Origin: Cloacimonetes bacterium UBA3541
GTDB taxonomy: Bacteria > Cloacimonadota > Cloacimonadia > Cloacimonadales > Cloacimonadaceae
Reading direction: 5' to 3'
Length of the DNA stretch: 42,206 nt
Assembly (NCBI GenBank): GCA_002376725.1
Contig: DFOM01000022.1
Location: forward strand, 1 to 42,206
How positions within the stretch are numbered: the stretch's first letter is position 1; the number at the start of each line of letters is the position of its first letter. Made by a program: the position numbers and the translations under genes. A model generated the notes under the pieces. That model searched no databases, was not told where the DNA came from, and was given only the letters and a program-made list of their open reading frames with translations. Shown here piece after piece: positions 25,159-34,258 of this stretch.

Positions 25159-26855
25159 TCGTCATCCAATTCACCTTTATTAATATCCCAAAGTACATCA
25201 AAATGAGAATTATAGGTAAAATCATGGCTCCCCGCCTTGACCAGATTTTTTAGTTTATCAGCGATTCGCTCCATAGTATCTATAAAATCAATAGTATGTA
25301 ATCCACCAATGGGATTACATTTTCCATTTTGAATACAATCCATTATCTGTTCGCGGAGAAAGCTATGAGTTTCATTAATTCTGCCTTCCAGTTCAATGAT
25401 TTTATAGGTATAAATAGGTTTTAATTCTTCCAGATATTCAATACAGAGTTCCAACATATCCATAACCTTACGATAAAGGTCGTAAATCATCTTCTGTAAG
25501 TCGTCCGTTAGATTGTTATTTTGTGATGGTATCAGTTCATTGAGGATGTAATTTGCTTCTTCAGTAAGATCCCCAGCTTTTTCTATATCATTTACAGTAT
25601 GCAGTAAGGCAGGTATTTTTTTAATGATAATTTCTGAATTGGTTCTCTCATTAACCGCGATTAAATATTTTGTTATCTCTCTTTGCAGGTTGTCAATAGC
25701 AACTTCAATTCTGTGAATACTTTGCTGTTTCTTGTAATTTTTATCCTTAAATGCTTCATAAGTAGTGCTTAATCCTAATCTAACTAAACGGAGCATCTCT
25801 CTCATTTCTTTTAAACTTTGTTCAATAGCCAAATAAGAATCATCAATCAAATGATAATTTAGATGCTTCGGTTCTCCCATAGAAATAGTTTCTTCAGGAC
25901 CCTGAGGAATAAGTTTTTGAGTAATTTTAACCAGCACTCCTGAAAAAGGCAGTAAAAGTAATGTGTTACCAATATTAAAGAAGGTGTGAGCATTAGCAAT
26001 ATGACGGGCAACATTTTGATGTGCATAAACATTCCCCGGAGTAATTATATTAATAAAAGCTTTATAATAGCCTAGATAAGTAAGGATAGCAAAAATGATC
26101 GCTCCAATAATATTAAATAGACTATGTACTAGAGCTACGCGTTTGGCAGTACTACCTGAGGCTAAAGCTGCTAACCAAGCGGTTATAGTTGTTCCTATAT
26201 TGCTTCCATAAACTAAATATAAAGCCCCGTCAAAGGAAATCAAGTTTGTATTAGCCAGTACGAGAATGATTCCAATGGTAGCAGAAGAACTCTGAATTAT
26301 CATAGTAAAAATTATACCAGCCAGGATAGCTAAGATAGGATAATTAGCTGCTTGAGCAAGAATATTTCGGGCAAAAAGAGAATTTTTTAAATCAATAATA
26401 GAGTTGCTCATTACATTAAGTCCTACAAATAACAAACCAAAGCCGAGAATAATCATACTCCAGTGCTCCATTTGTCTGCTTTTTTTGAAGAATAGACCGA
26501 GAACACCGATAATCACAAAAGCGTATGCAATATCTCCAATATTAAAAGCTATCAACTGGGCAGTTACAGTAGTTCCGATATTTGCTCCCATTATTACGCC
26601 CACTGCTTGTTGGAGATTCATAATTCCAGCATTAACTAGACCTATGAGCATAACCGAAGTTGCAGAACTGCTTTGAATGACAGCTGTTACAGCAAGTCCT
26701 ACTAATACTCCTCTGAAGGGAGTACCGGTGATACTTTTTAGAATCTGGCGCATCTTATTTCCCGCCGCAGCTTGGAGATTTTTACTCATTATATCCATTC
26801 CATAAAGGAAAAGAGCAAGACCACCGACCAAATTCAAAATATCTATAAAATTCAT
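25155..26855 (-). CDS. Na/Pi cotransporter family protein with PhoU-like domain
   Basis: A 566-residue inner-membrane protein. Two inverted membrane repeats carry the family motif QSSSAT (AVIQSSSATSVM near residue 60 and MIIQSSSATIGI near residue 188), each followed by an NIGTT motif (GANIGTTVTA, GSNIGTTITA). These are the sodium/phosphate sites of NptA/PitNa-type carriers (PF02690). After about residue 330 there is a cytoplasmic helical PhoU-like domain. It probably imports or exports phosphate with sodium. It is the last gene of the - strand operon, 45 bp after the kinase-like gene. Confidence 0.92.
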   Translation of the reverse strand: MNFIDILNLVGGLALFLYGMDIMSKNLQAAAGNKMRQILKSITGTPFRGVLVGLAVTAVIQSSSATSVMLIGLVNAGIMNLQQAVGVIMGANIGTTVTAQLIAFNIGDIAYAFVIIGVLGLFFKKSRQMEHWSMIILGFGLLFVGLNVMSNSIIDLKNSLFARNILAQAANYPILAILAGIIFTMIIQSSSATIGIILVLANTNLISFDGALYLVYGSNIGTTITAWLAALASGSTAKRVALVHSLFNIIGAIIFAILTYLGYYKAFINIITPGNVYAHQNVARHIANAHTFFNIGNTLLLLPFSGVLVKITQKLIPQGPEETISMGEPKHLNYHLIDDSYLAIEQSLKEMREMLRLVRLGLSTTYEAFKDKNYKKQQSIHRIEVAIDNLQREITKYLIAVNERTNSEIIIKKIPALLHTVNDIEKAGDLTEEANYILNELIPSQNNNLTDDLQKMIYDLYRKVMDMLELCIEYLEELKPIYTYKIIELEGRINETHSFLREQIMDCIQNGKCNPIGGLHTIDFIDTMERIADKLKNLVKAGSHDFTYNSHFDVLWDINKGELDDD

Positions 26856-26900
26856 ATTATTCCCATATTTACTGCCTAAGAGTATATAGCAGATAATTCT

Positions 26901-27545
26901 TCATAAGTTAACGATAGATAATGTAGATAAGGTTGAAACATTTTGTTTAAACTGATTATAATTCAAATGAGACAAATGATGGGCAAAAGCTTCACGTCTT
27001 TTATTAAATCGCTTTAGACTGCATTCAAGAGCATTCTGCCATACTTTAGAATCCAAGCGGAGATATAGTTGATAGCGATAGATAAATCTTTCTATCAAAA
27101 CCGTTAATTGAGCAGGTGGAAATTCCGCGCACCAGAAAAGAAGTAGATGAGTAATATCATTTTCAGGAAAAGAAAACTTGGATTCGGAAAAATCAATAAG
27201 CCAAATTTGAGTTTGGGAATATATAATATTGGAAGGTTGATTATCCCAGTGACAGAGACAGAGTTTATCCTTTCTGGTTAAACTGTGAAATTTGCCTATA
27301 GTATCTGCTAAAGTGTATATTAGTTCTGGCTCCAGAGGTTCATCCAGGTAAGGTTTTCCTTCTACATATTCAATTTCTATCCAGTATGGTTCTTCGTAAG
27401 ATATAAGTCTAGGGACCATCGGCAATTCCATTTCATAGACTTTGAACTCTTGCCAATAAGTATTAGCTGAAGAAAAATGCTTTATAATTGACTTTTCTTT
27501 ATGTTCAATAGAGCTTAATTTAGGCAGAGAATTTTTAGTAGTCAA
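26901..27545 (-). CDS. Kinase-fold phosphotransferase (APH/choline-kinase type), shortened N-lobe
   Basis: A 214-residue protein with the catalytic core of aminoglycoside/choline-kinase-like enzymes: CHWDNQPSNIIY (residues 98-109; H99, D101, N106 form the catalytic loop) and IDFSE (D118, metal-binding). A possible ATP-binding Lys22 and helix-C Glu33 are visible, but there is no glycine-rich loop before them. The start is TTG at 27545, overlapping the previous stop (TTGA), and an in-frame TGA lies directly upstream, so the N-lobe cannot be longer. Substrate unknown; a small-molecule or sugar kinase is the simplest guess. Confidence 0.72.
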   Translation of the reverse strand: MTTKNSLPKLSSIEHKEKSIIKHFSSANTYWQEFKVYEMELPMVPRLISYEEPYWIEIEYVEGKPYLDEPLEPELIYTLADTIGKFHSLTRKDKLCLCHWDNQPSNIIYSQTQIWLIDFSESKFSFPENDITHLLLFWCAEFPPAQLTVLIERFIYRYQLYLRLDSKVWQNALECSLKRFNKRREAFAHHLSHLNYNQFKQNVSTLSTLSIVNL

Positions 27546-28366
27546 TCAGCTTTAAACCTTTTAATTTCGTTATCATCAAAGAGAGGAACCAAGATTTCAT
27601 TCGTAAGAGCATGATAATAGATATCTGCCGGAGCGTTCAAATCTTCTTGCCAGAGAATAGTACGATTCTGTTCCTGAGGGATTAGTAAGATGCACTTTTC
27701 CCCCCAGGAGCTGTAATATATTCTCCCTAAATCATCAATGACAATACCATCCAGATTGTCATAAATAGTTTCTTTAAAAATGCTGAAGTTATAAGTATCC
27801 AGGTTAAAGGCAAGAATAGGAGAAGCAGGTTTGAAACAGACAATGAACATCTGACGGCGTGGTCCATCAAATGCTATGCCATTAGGTTTAGACATAAGAG
27901 GAGAAGAGAAATCTTTTATCTCTTTAGTGTGAGGATTAACAATAAATAACTTATCTATTCCAGTGTCGGTGCAGTAAAGTAACCCTTCTTTATCGCATTC
28001 AATATCATTTAGCATTTTTGAGCCTGGAATATTTATACTTTCCACAATCTTAGCTTGTTTCACATCTATGACTTGGATTTTTGTGTTATCAGCCACTAAG
28101 AGGGTATCAGATCTGAATTTAATACCGCGAGGGTTGGTCAATCCTTCGTTAATCAGAATATCATATTGATTGAAATCGGTGGTGTAAAGAATTTTTCCAT
28201 TGCCGGTATTGGAAATTAGAAATCTTGCTCCAGTTTCATCCCAAGCAATGCTTTCAGGATTATCCAGAGAAGACGGCTGAATAACGCTAATGAGAAAATA
28301 AATAGCTATTATTAAAACTATAATCACAATCACGAAAGGTATAATTTTCTTTTTGTTTTTTGCCAT
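27542..28366 (-). CDS. Membrane-anchored beta-propeller protein (SMP-30/NHL-like)
   Basis: A 274-residue protein with an N-terminal membrane anchor (residues about 9-28, after MAKNKKK) and repeated beta-propeller blades of the type NPESIAWDETGARFLISN, NPRGIKFRSDTLLVAD, LNDIECDKEGLLYCTD, KPNGIAFDG and LDGIVIDDLGRIYYSS. This is the SMP-30/gluconolactonase-like or NHL pattern. Whether it binds or hydrolyses a ligand is unclear. An excellent TAGGAGG precedes the ATG. It lies 8 bp after cysS and overlaps the kinase-like gene. Confidence 0.8.
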   Translation of the reverse strand: MAKNKKKIIPFVIVIIVLIIAIYFLISVIQPSSLDNPESIAWDETGARFLISNTGNGKILYTTDFNQYDILINEGLTNPRGIKFRSDTLLVADNTKIQVIDVKQAKIVESINIPGSKMLNDIECDKEGLLYCTDTGIDKLFIVNPHTKEIKDFSSPLMSKPNGIAFDGPRRQMFIVCFKPASPILAFNLDTYNFSIFKETIYDNLDGIVIDDLGRIYYSSWGEKCILLIPQEQNRTILWQEDLNAPADIYYHALTNEILVPLFDDNEIKRFKAD

Positions 28367-28374
28367 AATTCCTC

Positions 28375-29757
28375 CTAACTTTTAAAAGTCCAAATGCAAC
28401 CTTCAGTAGTATCTCTTAACTCAATACCTAAACTGATTAAATCTTCACGGATTTGATCAGCTAGAGCCCAGTTTTTCTCTCTACGAGCCTGTTCTCTATA
28501 GTTAATCAATAATTGAATTAATTCTTGAGATAACTCAGGAAGCGTTTCTTTTAATCTATCAGATAAATTTTGGAAAAAACCCAGGACCTCACCTAATTTT
28601 ACCAGCATTAGAGCAGCTTGTTCTCTTTCTGAGTAAGGAAGATTTACATTTTTGCATTGATGTGTAAGCTCAAAAAGTACAGCTATTGCCTTAGCAGTAT
28701 TCATATCATCATCCATTGCCTGAATAAAAGCTTCTTCTTGCGTGGCATAAGAATCATTTGGTTGAGCTACAATTTTTAAGTAGTTCACACTCTTTAATGC
28801 TGAATAGAAGTTGTTAACTGCTCGTTCTGATTCATCTATGATTTCTCTACTAAAATCTATAGGAGAACGATAATGCTTAGAAAGAAAAAAGAAACGTATA
28901 GCCTCGGCACTGTATTGATGAAGAATGTCTCTAGCAGTGAAGAAATTATCCAAGCTCTTACTCATCTTTTCACCTTCAATGTTGAGGAAACCATTGTATA
29001 ACCAGTAGTTGGCTAAAAGTTTTCCAGACATTGCCAGAGCTTGGGCAAGTTCATTTTCATGATGAGGGAAAAGAAGGTCTATCCCTCCTGCATGAATATC
29101 AAATGTTTCACCTAGATATTTTCTACTCATAACAACACATTCAGTATGCCAACCTGGACGTCCTTGACCCCAGGGACTATCCCAGAAAGGTTCTCCAGGT
29201 TTGCTGCGTTTCCATAAAGCAAAATCGGCTGGATGTTTTTTTAAAGTATTTTCTTCAACCCGAGCTCCTGGGAGTAGGTCTTCTGTCTTTTTGCCTGATA
29301 ACATACCGTATTCAGGAAGAGCAGAAGTGTCAAAATATACATCACCATTTAATTCATAAGCATAGCCTTTTTTAATCTGTAGCTGGATGGCATCAATAAT
29401 ATCTGAAATTACTTCGGAAGCTCTGGGTTGATAGCTTGGGGGTTTAATACCCAAGGCAGCACAATCTTCCTGAAAAGCATGAATATATTTAGCAGTAAAT
29501 TCATTGAAGGGCATTCCTTCTTCTTGAGCTCTAATGATTATTTTATCGTCTATATCAGTGATATTTTGAACATAGACAACCTTGTGTCCACGATATTCAA
29601 GATAGCGTCGCAATACATCAAAAGTGATAAAAGCACGAGCATTACCAATATGAAAATAGTTATAAACGGTTGGACCACAGGCATAAATCTTAACTTCGCC
29701 AGCAGTTATGGGGATAAATTCTTGCTTTTGACGCTTAAGTTGATTATAAAATTGCAT
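28375..29757 (-). CDS. cysS: Cysteinyl-tRNA synthetase
   Basis: A 460-residue class I synthetase charging tRNA-Cys. Features: YACGPTVYNYFHIGNAR (HIGH motif FHIGN about residues 35-39 and the first zinc Cys), GWHTECVVMSRKYLG with the second zinc Cys, the HHENE zinc ligands, and KMSKSLDNF (about residues 265-273). A normal C-terminal anticodon-binding region ends the protein. It sits 9 bp after the C25 peptidase gene and 8 bp before the propeller gene. Confidence 0.96.
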   Translation of the reverse strand: MQFYNQLKRQKQEFIPITAGEVKIYACGPTVYNYFHIGNARAFITFDVLRRYLEYRGHKVVYVQNITDIDDKIIIRAQEEGMPFNEFTAKYIHAFQEDCAALGIKPPSYQPRASEVISDIIDAIQLQIKKGYAYELNGDVYFDTSALPEYGMLSGKKTEDLLPGARVEENTLKKHPADFALWKRSKPGEPFWDSPWGQGRPGWHTECVVMSRKYLGETFDIHAGGIDLLFPHHENELAQALAMSGKLLANYWLYNGFLNIEGEKMSKSLDNFFTARDILHQYSAEAIRFFFLSKHYRSPIDFSREIIDESERAVNNFYSALKSVNYLKIVAQPNDSYATQEEAFIQAMDDDMNTAKAIAVLFELTHQCKNVNLPYSEREQAALMLVKLGEVLGFFQNLSDRLKETLPELSQELIQLLINYREQARREKNWALADQIREDLISLGIELRDTTEGCIWTFKS

Positions 29758-29766
29758 ATAGAACCC

Positions 29767-32700
29767 TTAATGATATATTACAAGTTTTTCAATCTTTTCG
29801 GTTTTATCTTTTCCATCTTTGGCGCGGACTTTAACAAAATAGGTGTTATTAGCTAATTTATCACCCTGATTATCTCTCCCGTCCCAGGGTATGGAATTGA
29901 ATCCCGCTCTTCCATTGGTCTTATAGCTATATACTTTTTTCCCTGAGATAGTGTATATTTCTATAGTGATTTCACAATCGCGGGAAAGCATAAAAGTGAA
30001 ATTAGTAGAGTTCTTCATTGGGTTAGGATAACTCAATAATCTTTCTATATTCAAGTCACCAACTTTTCTAACCCGAAAATGTGTGGTTGCAACTGAAGGA
30101 AGATTAAAGTTATCAAAGGCAATCAATTGAATAGTGTGTTCACCTTCACTAAGACCAGATAGCGGATAAGTTAAAGTACCTTGAGTAAATGAATCTGTTT
30201 CGTAAAGGAAATAATTTGTTACCAATATTGGCTGGAGAGAGTTATCTAAAATTAGGAAGATATTATGTCCTGCACTTCCAGTAACATTAATACCATTACT
30301 ATCGGAAATTCTGGCATATACAATGGGATCTGTCCCAACTGTATCACCAGGACGAAAATCCAGACTTCCAAGATAAAGTTCAATATGAGGTGCATCAGGA
30401 TTGTCAGCAATTATGGCTTCATTACTCAAAGCTAAAGGATAGTAATAATTAGTATAAGATTGTTTTAAATGGGGGTCCCAGAAATAGGACACAATTAAAC
30501 CACTGTTTCCGCTAGTGACATCATCCGGAACAATAAAACCACATTGATAAGAACCAGTATTAACTGTAGAGCTTCCTACAAACAGAGAGGAACCTCTGTG
30601 ACTGATAGTAGTCTGAGGATCTAAATTATAAACTATCTTATTATTAAACACCTTAACTTCAGTTATGCCATTAGCAGCACTGGGAGAAAAACCACCGTTA
30701 AAATGGACTTGTTGCCGTGCATATAAAGTTTCTTTGAGCTCTTTATTTTTTTCTATTTTTTCAAAAGTTAAGAGACTATCCCTAATTGGTGGCACAACTG
30801 GAAGCAGTGGGTCACCTAAGAGAACATAAAGAGCATCATTTGCAGTGCTTTGAGTATAAGCAATTTTTGCTGCCATTATGGAATACCCTAACGGATTACG
30901 TTTATTAGCCAGGTTTTCCAAAATTACTTTAGTAAGTCCAACATTACTACCTGCTGCACTGAGTCTGGTGGCACCTAAAGAAGCTATAGCTCCAGCATTA
31001 TTAAGAAGTACAGTTTTTTGCCCCAGGCTCTCAAATCCCCAATAATCAAATAGAGATACTTCACAAGAAGCAGCAATAAAGAAAGGAAGTTTTCCAGGAT
31101 TATTGAAGCGACCCATATCAACCGTACCATTAAAGTAATTTTCAGAACCAAGCTGGTCATGACCTCCATGTCCGACATATACCCAGACAAGTCTTCCATC
31201 GTTAATAGCAGTCATCATATCATCTCTAGCTTTTGGCTTATTCTGAAATTCATCATATTCATACTCCCAGCCAAAGATTTTATCTACCAGAATACTGGGG
31301 TGGATTGTATTTGATAATGATTCAGTTTGTTGAGTGTGGTAATTTTCGTAATAGGGGTCACTACCGTTATAAAGGTCGTCTGCTACAAAAACCATAGAAT
31401 TTTTCCACCAACCCTCAACTGGGTTTTCTACATATGCACTGAAGTTGGAAAACATATTATTAATTTCGTTTACATTAGTTACAGGATATCTACCAATAAT
31501 TAGTTCGGGATGATATATTTGAGTGAGCATAACAAAGTAATCATCAGAGGTTGATTCATTCTGTTGGTAAACCATAATTTTATTTTTTGGTTGAGCTTGT
31601 CCGGAGAAATTTCGCCAATCTATAGTTCCCAAACCCAGCATAGTTACGGAAGTGAGATGCGGCACGGGATAATTCTGTAATACATAGTATAAAAATAATC
31701 TTATAGCTTCAGGATCTGGATGACCACCATTGAATTGATTAAAAATATCGCTTTGTCTAACTACCTTGCTTTGTTTATTGAAGTAAGTCCTATACTTATC
31801 AGCCAGGCTTTCTGCTTGATTAACAAATTCGTCTGGACTAATGATGATATTATCAACCTGTATGGGATTAGAAACTAAATCAATTGGTTCAATATATTGA
31901 ACCTGTGCTATAGTGAGATATTCTGAATTGGTTAGAATATACTTGGTTCGTTGATTTCCCGATGCCACAAAATAGGAGGATTCAGCTGCAGATTGAACTG
32001 GTACAAGAGAAGCCTGGTTAAAATTATTTATCTGATAAACTGTATAATTAGTGTTACTTGAAACATTATATCGGACTGGAACTGCGTATTCATTTTTTAA
32101 CTGATTTACTAAAGTTTGTTTGCCTGGATGTTTAACAATATTGCGAGTATATTTAACATTAATCCAATCTAAGAATAGATTGTCTATCCTATCACGAATC
32201 ACTCTTATTCTAATAGTATTTGTTCCAGCTACAAAATAGGGGACAGACTTAGTAAAGAGATATCCCTGTAAACCTTCCCAGCTAAATACATTAGAATCTG
32301 AAGAAGCGGGGATAATATTACCGTTAACATAGACGCTAATATTATGAGTTGCTGTATAGTTTACTACTTCCTGCCGTATATAAAAGCTTAGAATTGCATC
32401 TTCTGCTGTTGATAGATCTGGAAGCTCAATAGTAAAATCGTAGTCTGCTGTTGTTTTGCCTGCTAACATCGCCATATACCATTCAAAACCTATAATTTTT
32501 CTTCTCAGTTTTTCGGTTTCAAGACGAGCATCATCTATAAAGGTACTGGTTTGAGTATTCCAGGTTTGTTGCACGGGTAGAGTTTCTATACGTAGAGGAT
32601 CAGTATCGTATTCTCCGCCAAAGGTTAGCCAGTAAACACAAGTTCCAGAATAGGGGTTGTAGTAAGTAATAGGCTCTTGTAGAGTTTGGTTTTTTTCTAC

Positions 32701-33627
32701 TCCATCTCTATTATTACCATAAAATAATATGTAATCTTGAGCATCAAAACTACCATCTTCTTCACCAATTACTTGTATAGGTATTTCCTGAAAAGCATTG
32801 CCGGGGTTATTAATAGCGAAAGATAAAAGAACACCACTATTGCTAAATAGCCTAAAACTACGAGGGTCTATATCGGATATTGGAAATCCAGTTAATTGAG
32901 AAGGCGTGATTTTAAAGATACCTTCCTTATCCGTTTCAATCTTCCACCAATAATCAGAACGAGAAAAATCTGCATATTCAATAGGTGAACGAGTCATATG
33001 TTGCCAGTTTTGCGCTTGGTCTGGATTAATTAATTGAGAAACGAACAAGTCTGTCAATTCATCTCTTTCAATAGCACTTCGGAAGCTAGTATTTCCGATG
33101 ATATCTATTTTTATTATAGCTTGATCAGTTATTTCCAGATTATAATTTCCGTCATAGGAAAAAGGATGTATTTCTAAAGGACAATAACCAATGCCCCTAT
33201 AGGAACCGGGTTCAAGTAAATTTAATAATGATGTATTAGCTTTGCTCAGGCGATAAAGCTGTTCATTAATAATAAATTTATAAGAAGAAACTTCCGTTTC
33301 CATTAATACTTCTGGAACCGGCATTAGTCTCTTTTCTAATTTTACTGAATGTTTGCTGGAACTTAATAAAGTTACTTGCACTGAACCTGATGGGGGAACA
33401 CCTATCTTGGTTTCTTCATAGGCTAGTAAAGGTGCGCCAGTTTCAATGGTATAATTCATATCAGAAGTAACGATACAAATAAAATCGTTTTCTTCCACTA
33501 AAGAATATTTTTCTAAGTTGTATTCAAGAATGATTTGTTCTTGTTTGGTCTCCAAAACTTTGAAAGACGCATTGGCTAACTGTATCCCCAATATCAAACA
33601 AAGAATAAGTAGAGCCTTTTTATTCAA
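29767..33627 (-). CDS. C25 (gingipain/PorU-like) cysteine peptidase with FlgD-like C-terminal domain
   Basis: A 1286-residue secreted protein with a signal peptide (residues 1-20). The N-terminal half is beta-rich with the PorU-like landmark GEEDGSFDAQDYILFYG. The C25 caspase-like domain (about 600-960) has its dyad: His820 in VGHGG and Cys855 in AASCEVS. The C-terminal 85 residues (LSYPNPMKNSTNF to KLVIYH) form a FlgD-like Ig/type IX-style sorting domain. PorU in Bacteroidota is the type IX sortase; other C25 proteins are degradative. The overall layout favours PorU-like, but classical PorU lacks such a tail. The TTG start overlaps the stop of the small upstream gene (TTGA). Confidence 0.87.
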   Translation of the reverse strand: MNKKALLILCLILGIQLANASFKVLETKQEQIILEYNLEKYSLVEENDFICIVTSDMNYTIETGAPLLAYEETKIGVPPSGSVQVTLLSSSKHSVKLEKRLMPVPEVLMETEVSSYKFIINEQLYRLSKANTSLLNLLEPGSYRGIGYCPLEIHPFSYDGNYNLEITDQAIIKIDIIGNTSFRSAIERDELTDLFVSQLINPDQAQNWQHMTRSPIEYADFSRSDYWWKIETDKEGIFKITPSQLTGFPISDIDPRSFRLFSNSGVLLSFAINNPGNAFQEIPIQVIGEEDGSFDAQDYILFYGNNRDGVEKNQTLQEPITYYNPYSGTCVYWLTFGGEYDTDPLRIETLPVQQTWNTQTSTFIDDARLETEKLRRKIIGFEWYMAMLAGKTTADYDFTIELPDLSTAEDAILSFYIRQEVVNYTATHNISVYVNGNIIPASSDSNVFSWEGLQGYLFTKSVPYFVAGTNTIRIRVIRDRIDNLFLDWINVKYTRNIVKHPGKQTLVNQLKNEYAVPVRYNVSSNTNYTVYQINNFNQASLVPVQSAAESSYFVASGNQRTKYILTNSEYLTIAQVQYIEPIDLVSNPIQVDNIIISPDEFVNQAESLADKYRTYFNKQSKVVRQSDIFNQFNGGHPDPEAIRLFLYYVLQNYPVPHLTSVTMLGLGTIDWRNFSGQAQPKNKIMVYQQNESTSDDYFVMLTQIYHPELIIGRYPVTNVNEINNMFSNFSAYVENPVEGWWKNSMVFVADDLYNGSDPYYENYHTQQTESLSNTIHPSILVDKIFGWEYEYDEFQNKPKARDDMMTAINDGRLVWVYVGHGGHDQLGSENYFNGTVDMGRFNNPGKLPFFIAASCEVSLFDYWGFESLGQKTVLLNNAGAIASLGATRLSAAGSNVGLTKVILENLANKRNPLGYSIMAAKIAYTQSTANDALYVLLGDPLLPVVPPIRDSLLTFEKIEKNKELKETLYARQQVHFNGGFSPSAANGITEVKVFNNKIVYNLDPQTTISHRGSSLFVGSSTVNTGSYQCGFIVPDDVTSGNSGLIVSYFWDPHLKQSYTNYYYPLALSNEAIIADNPDAPHIELYLGSLDFRPGDTVGTDPIVYARISDSNGINVTGSAGHNIFLILDNSLQPILVTNYFLYETDSFTQGTLTYPLSGLSEGEHTIQLIAFDNFNLPSVATTHFRVRKVGDLNIERLLSYPNPMKNSTNFTFMLSRDCEITIEIYTISGKKVYSYKTNGRAGFNSIPWDGRDNQGDKLANNTYFVKVRAKDGKDKTEKIEKLVIYH

Positions 33628-33779
33628 TGTTTTTCCTTTTGTTGAAAGATACTATTTAAAACGATAATCAGGGCATAGAATAATCCCATAAAAATGAAGA
33701 TTCCCACCATACCTTTAACCAGTATGCCTAAAGCATATTTAAAGTTTTCCACTACTGCGACTAAGACAGTTAGTATCAC
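33624..33779 (-). CDS. Small OadG-like single-span membrane protein
   Basis: A 51-residue reading frame: GTG start at 33779, preceded by GAGAGG six bases upstream, and stop TGA overlapping the TTG start of the C25 peptidase gene. It encodes a short N-terminus (MILTVLVAVVENFK), then GILVKGMVGIFIFMGLFYAL and a basic end (QQKEKH). The G-M-x-x-I-F-x-F-M pattern in one membrane span resembles OadG/small gamma subunits of sodium-pumping decarboxylases. No alpha or beta decarboxylase subunits are nearby. It sits 14 bp after rlmH, so it fills an otherwise empty operon gap. Coding status is well supported by spacing and RBS; function is uncertain. Confidence 0.7.
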   Translation of the reverse strand: MILTVLVAVVENFKYALGILVKGMVGIFIFMGLFYALIIVLNSIFQQKEKH

Positions 33780-33793
33780 TTTTACCTCTCAAT

Positions 33794-34258
33794 TTAATAA
33801 TGATATGTTCTATTATGAGTTATCATTTTTGCTCTATAAAGTTGTTCTAATAAAATCAATCTTGTCATTTCATGAGTGAAAGTCATCGCTGATAACCTGA
33901 GACAGTAATCTGCTCGTTCTTTAATACTTTGATGGGTTCCATAAGCTCCTCCTAGAATAAAAACTATTTTCTTTCTTCCCGATAAATTGGCAAGGAAATT
34001 GGTAAATTCTAATGAGGTTTTTTCTTCTCCCTGTTCATCTAAAAGAATTATATAATCTTCTGGATTTACCCTTTTCAAACATTTAGCGGCTTCTTTTGCC
34101 TTCACCATTTCTTGTGAATCAGCATTAAGGATACTAACCGAAGGAATCTCTTCTATTATTATTTTCATATACGGTTCTAGACGCTTAAGATATATTTCTA
34201 TACCTTCCTTGATCCATTTTTCTCTGGTTTTCCCTATTTGTAGTATCTTTAGATTCAC
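33794..34258 (-). CDS. rlmH: 23S rRNA (pseudouridine1915-N3) methyltransferase RlmH
   Basis: A 154-residue SPOUT methyltransferase that methylates pseudouridine 1915 in helix 69 of 23S rRNA. It has the family blocks ILQIGKTREKWI, YIILLDEQGEE, the SAM-knot FILGGAYG, and the C-terminal MTFTHEMTRLILLEQLYRA with the final NRTYHY. The GTG start at 34258 overlaps the previous stop (GTGA). Neighbour genes on both sides are translationally close. Confidence 0.95.
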   Translation of the reverse strand: MNLKILQIGKTREKWIKEGIEIYLKRLEPYMKIIIEEIPSVSILNADSQEMVKAKEAAKCLKRVNPEDYIILLDEQGEEKTSLEFTNFLANLSGRKKIVFILGGAYGTHQSIKERADYCLRLSAMTFTHEMTRLILLEQLYRAKMITHNRTYHY

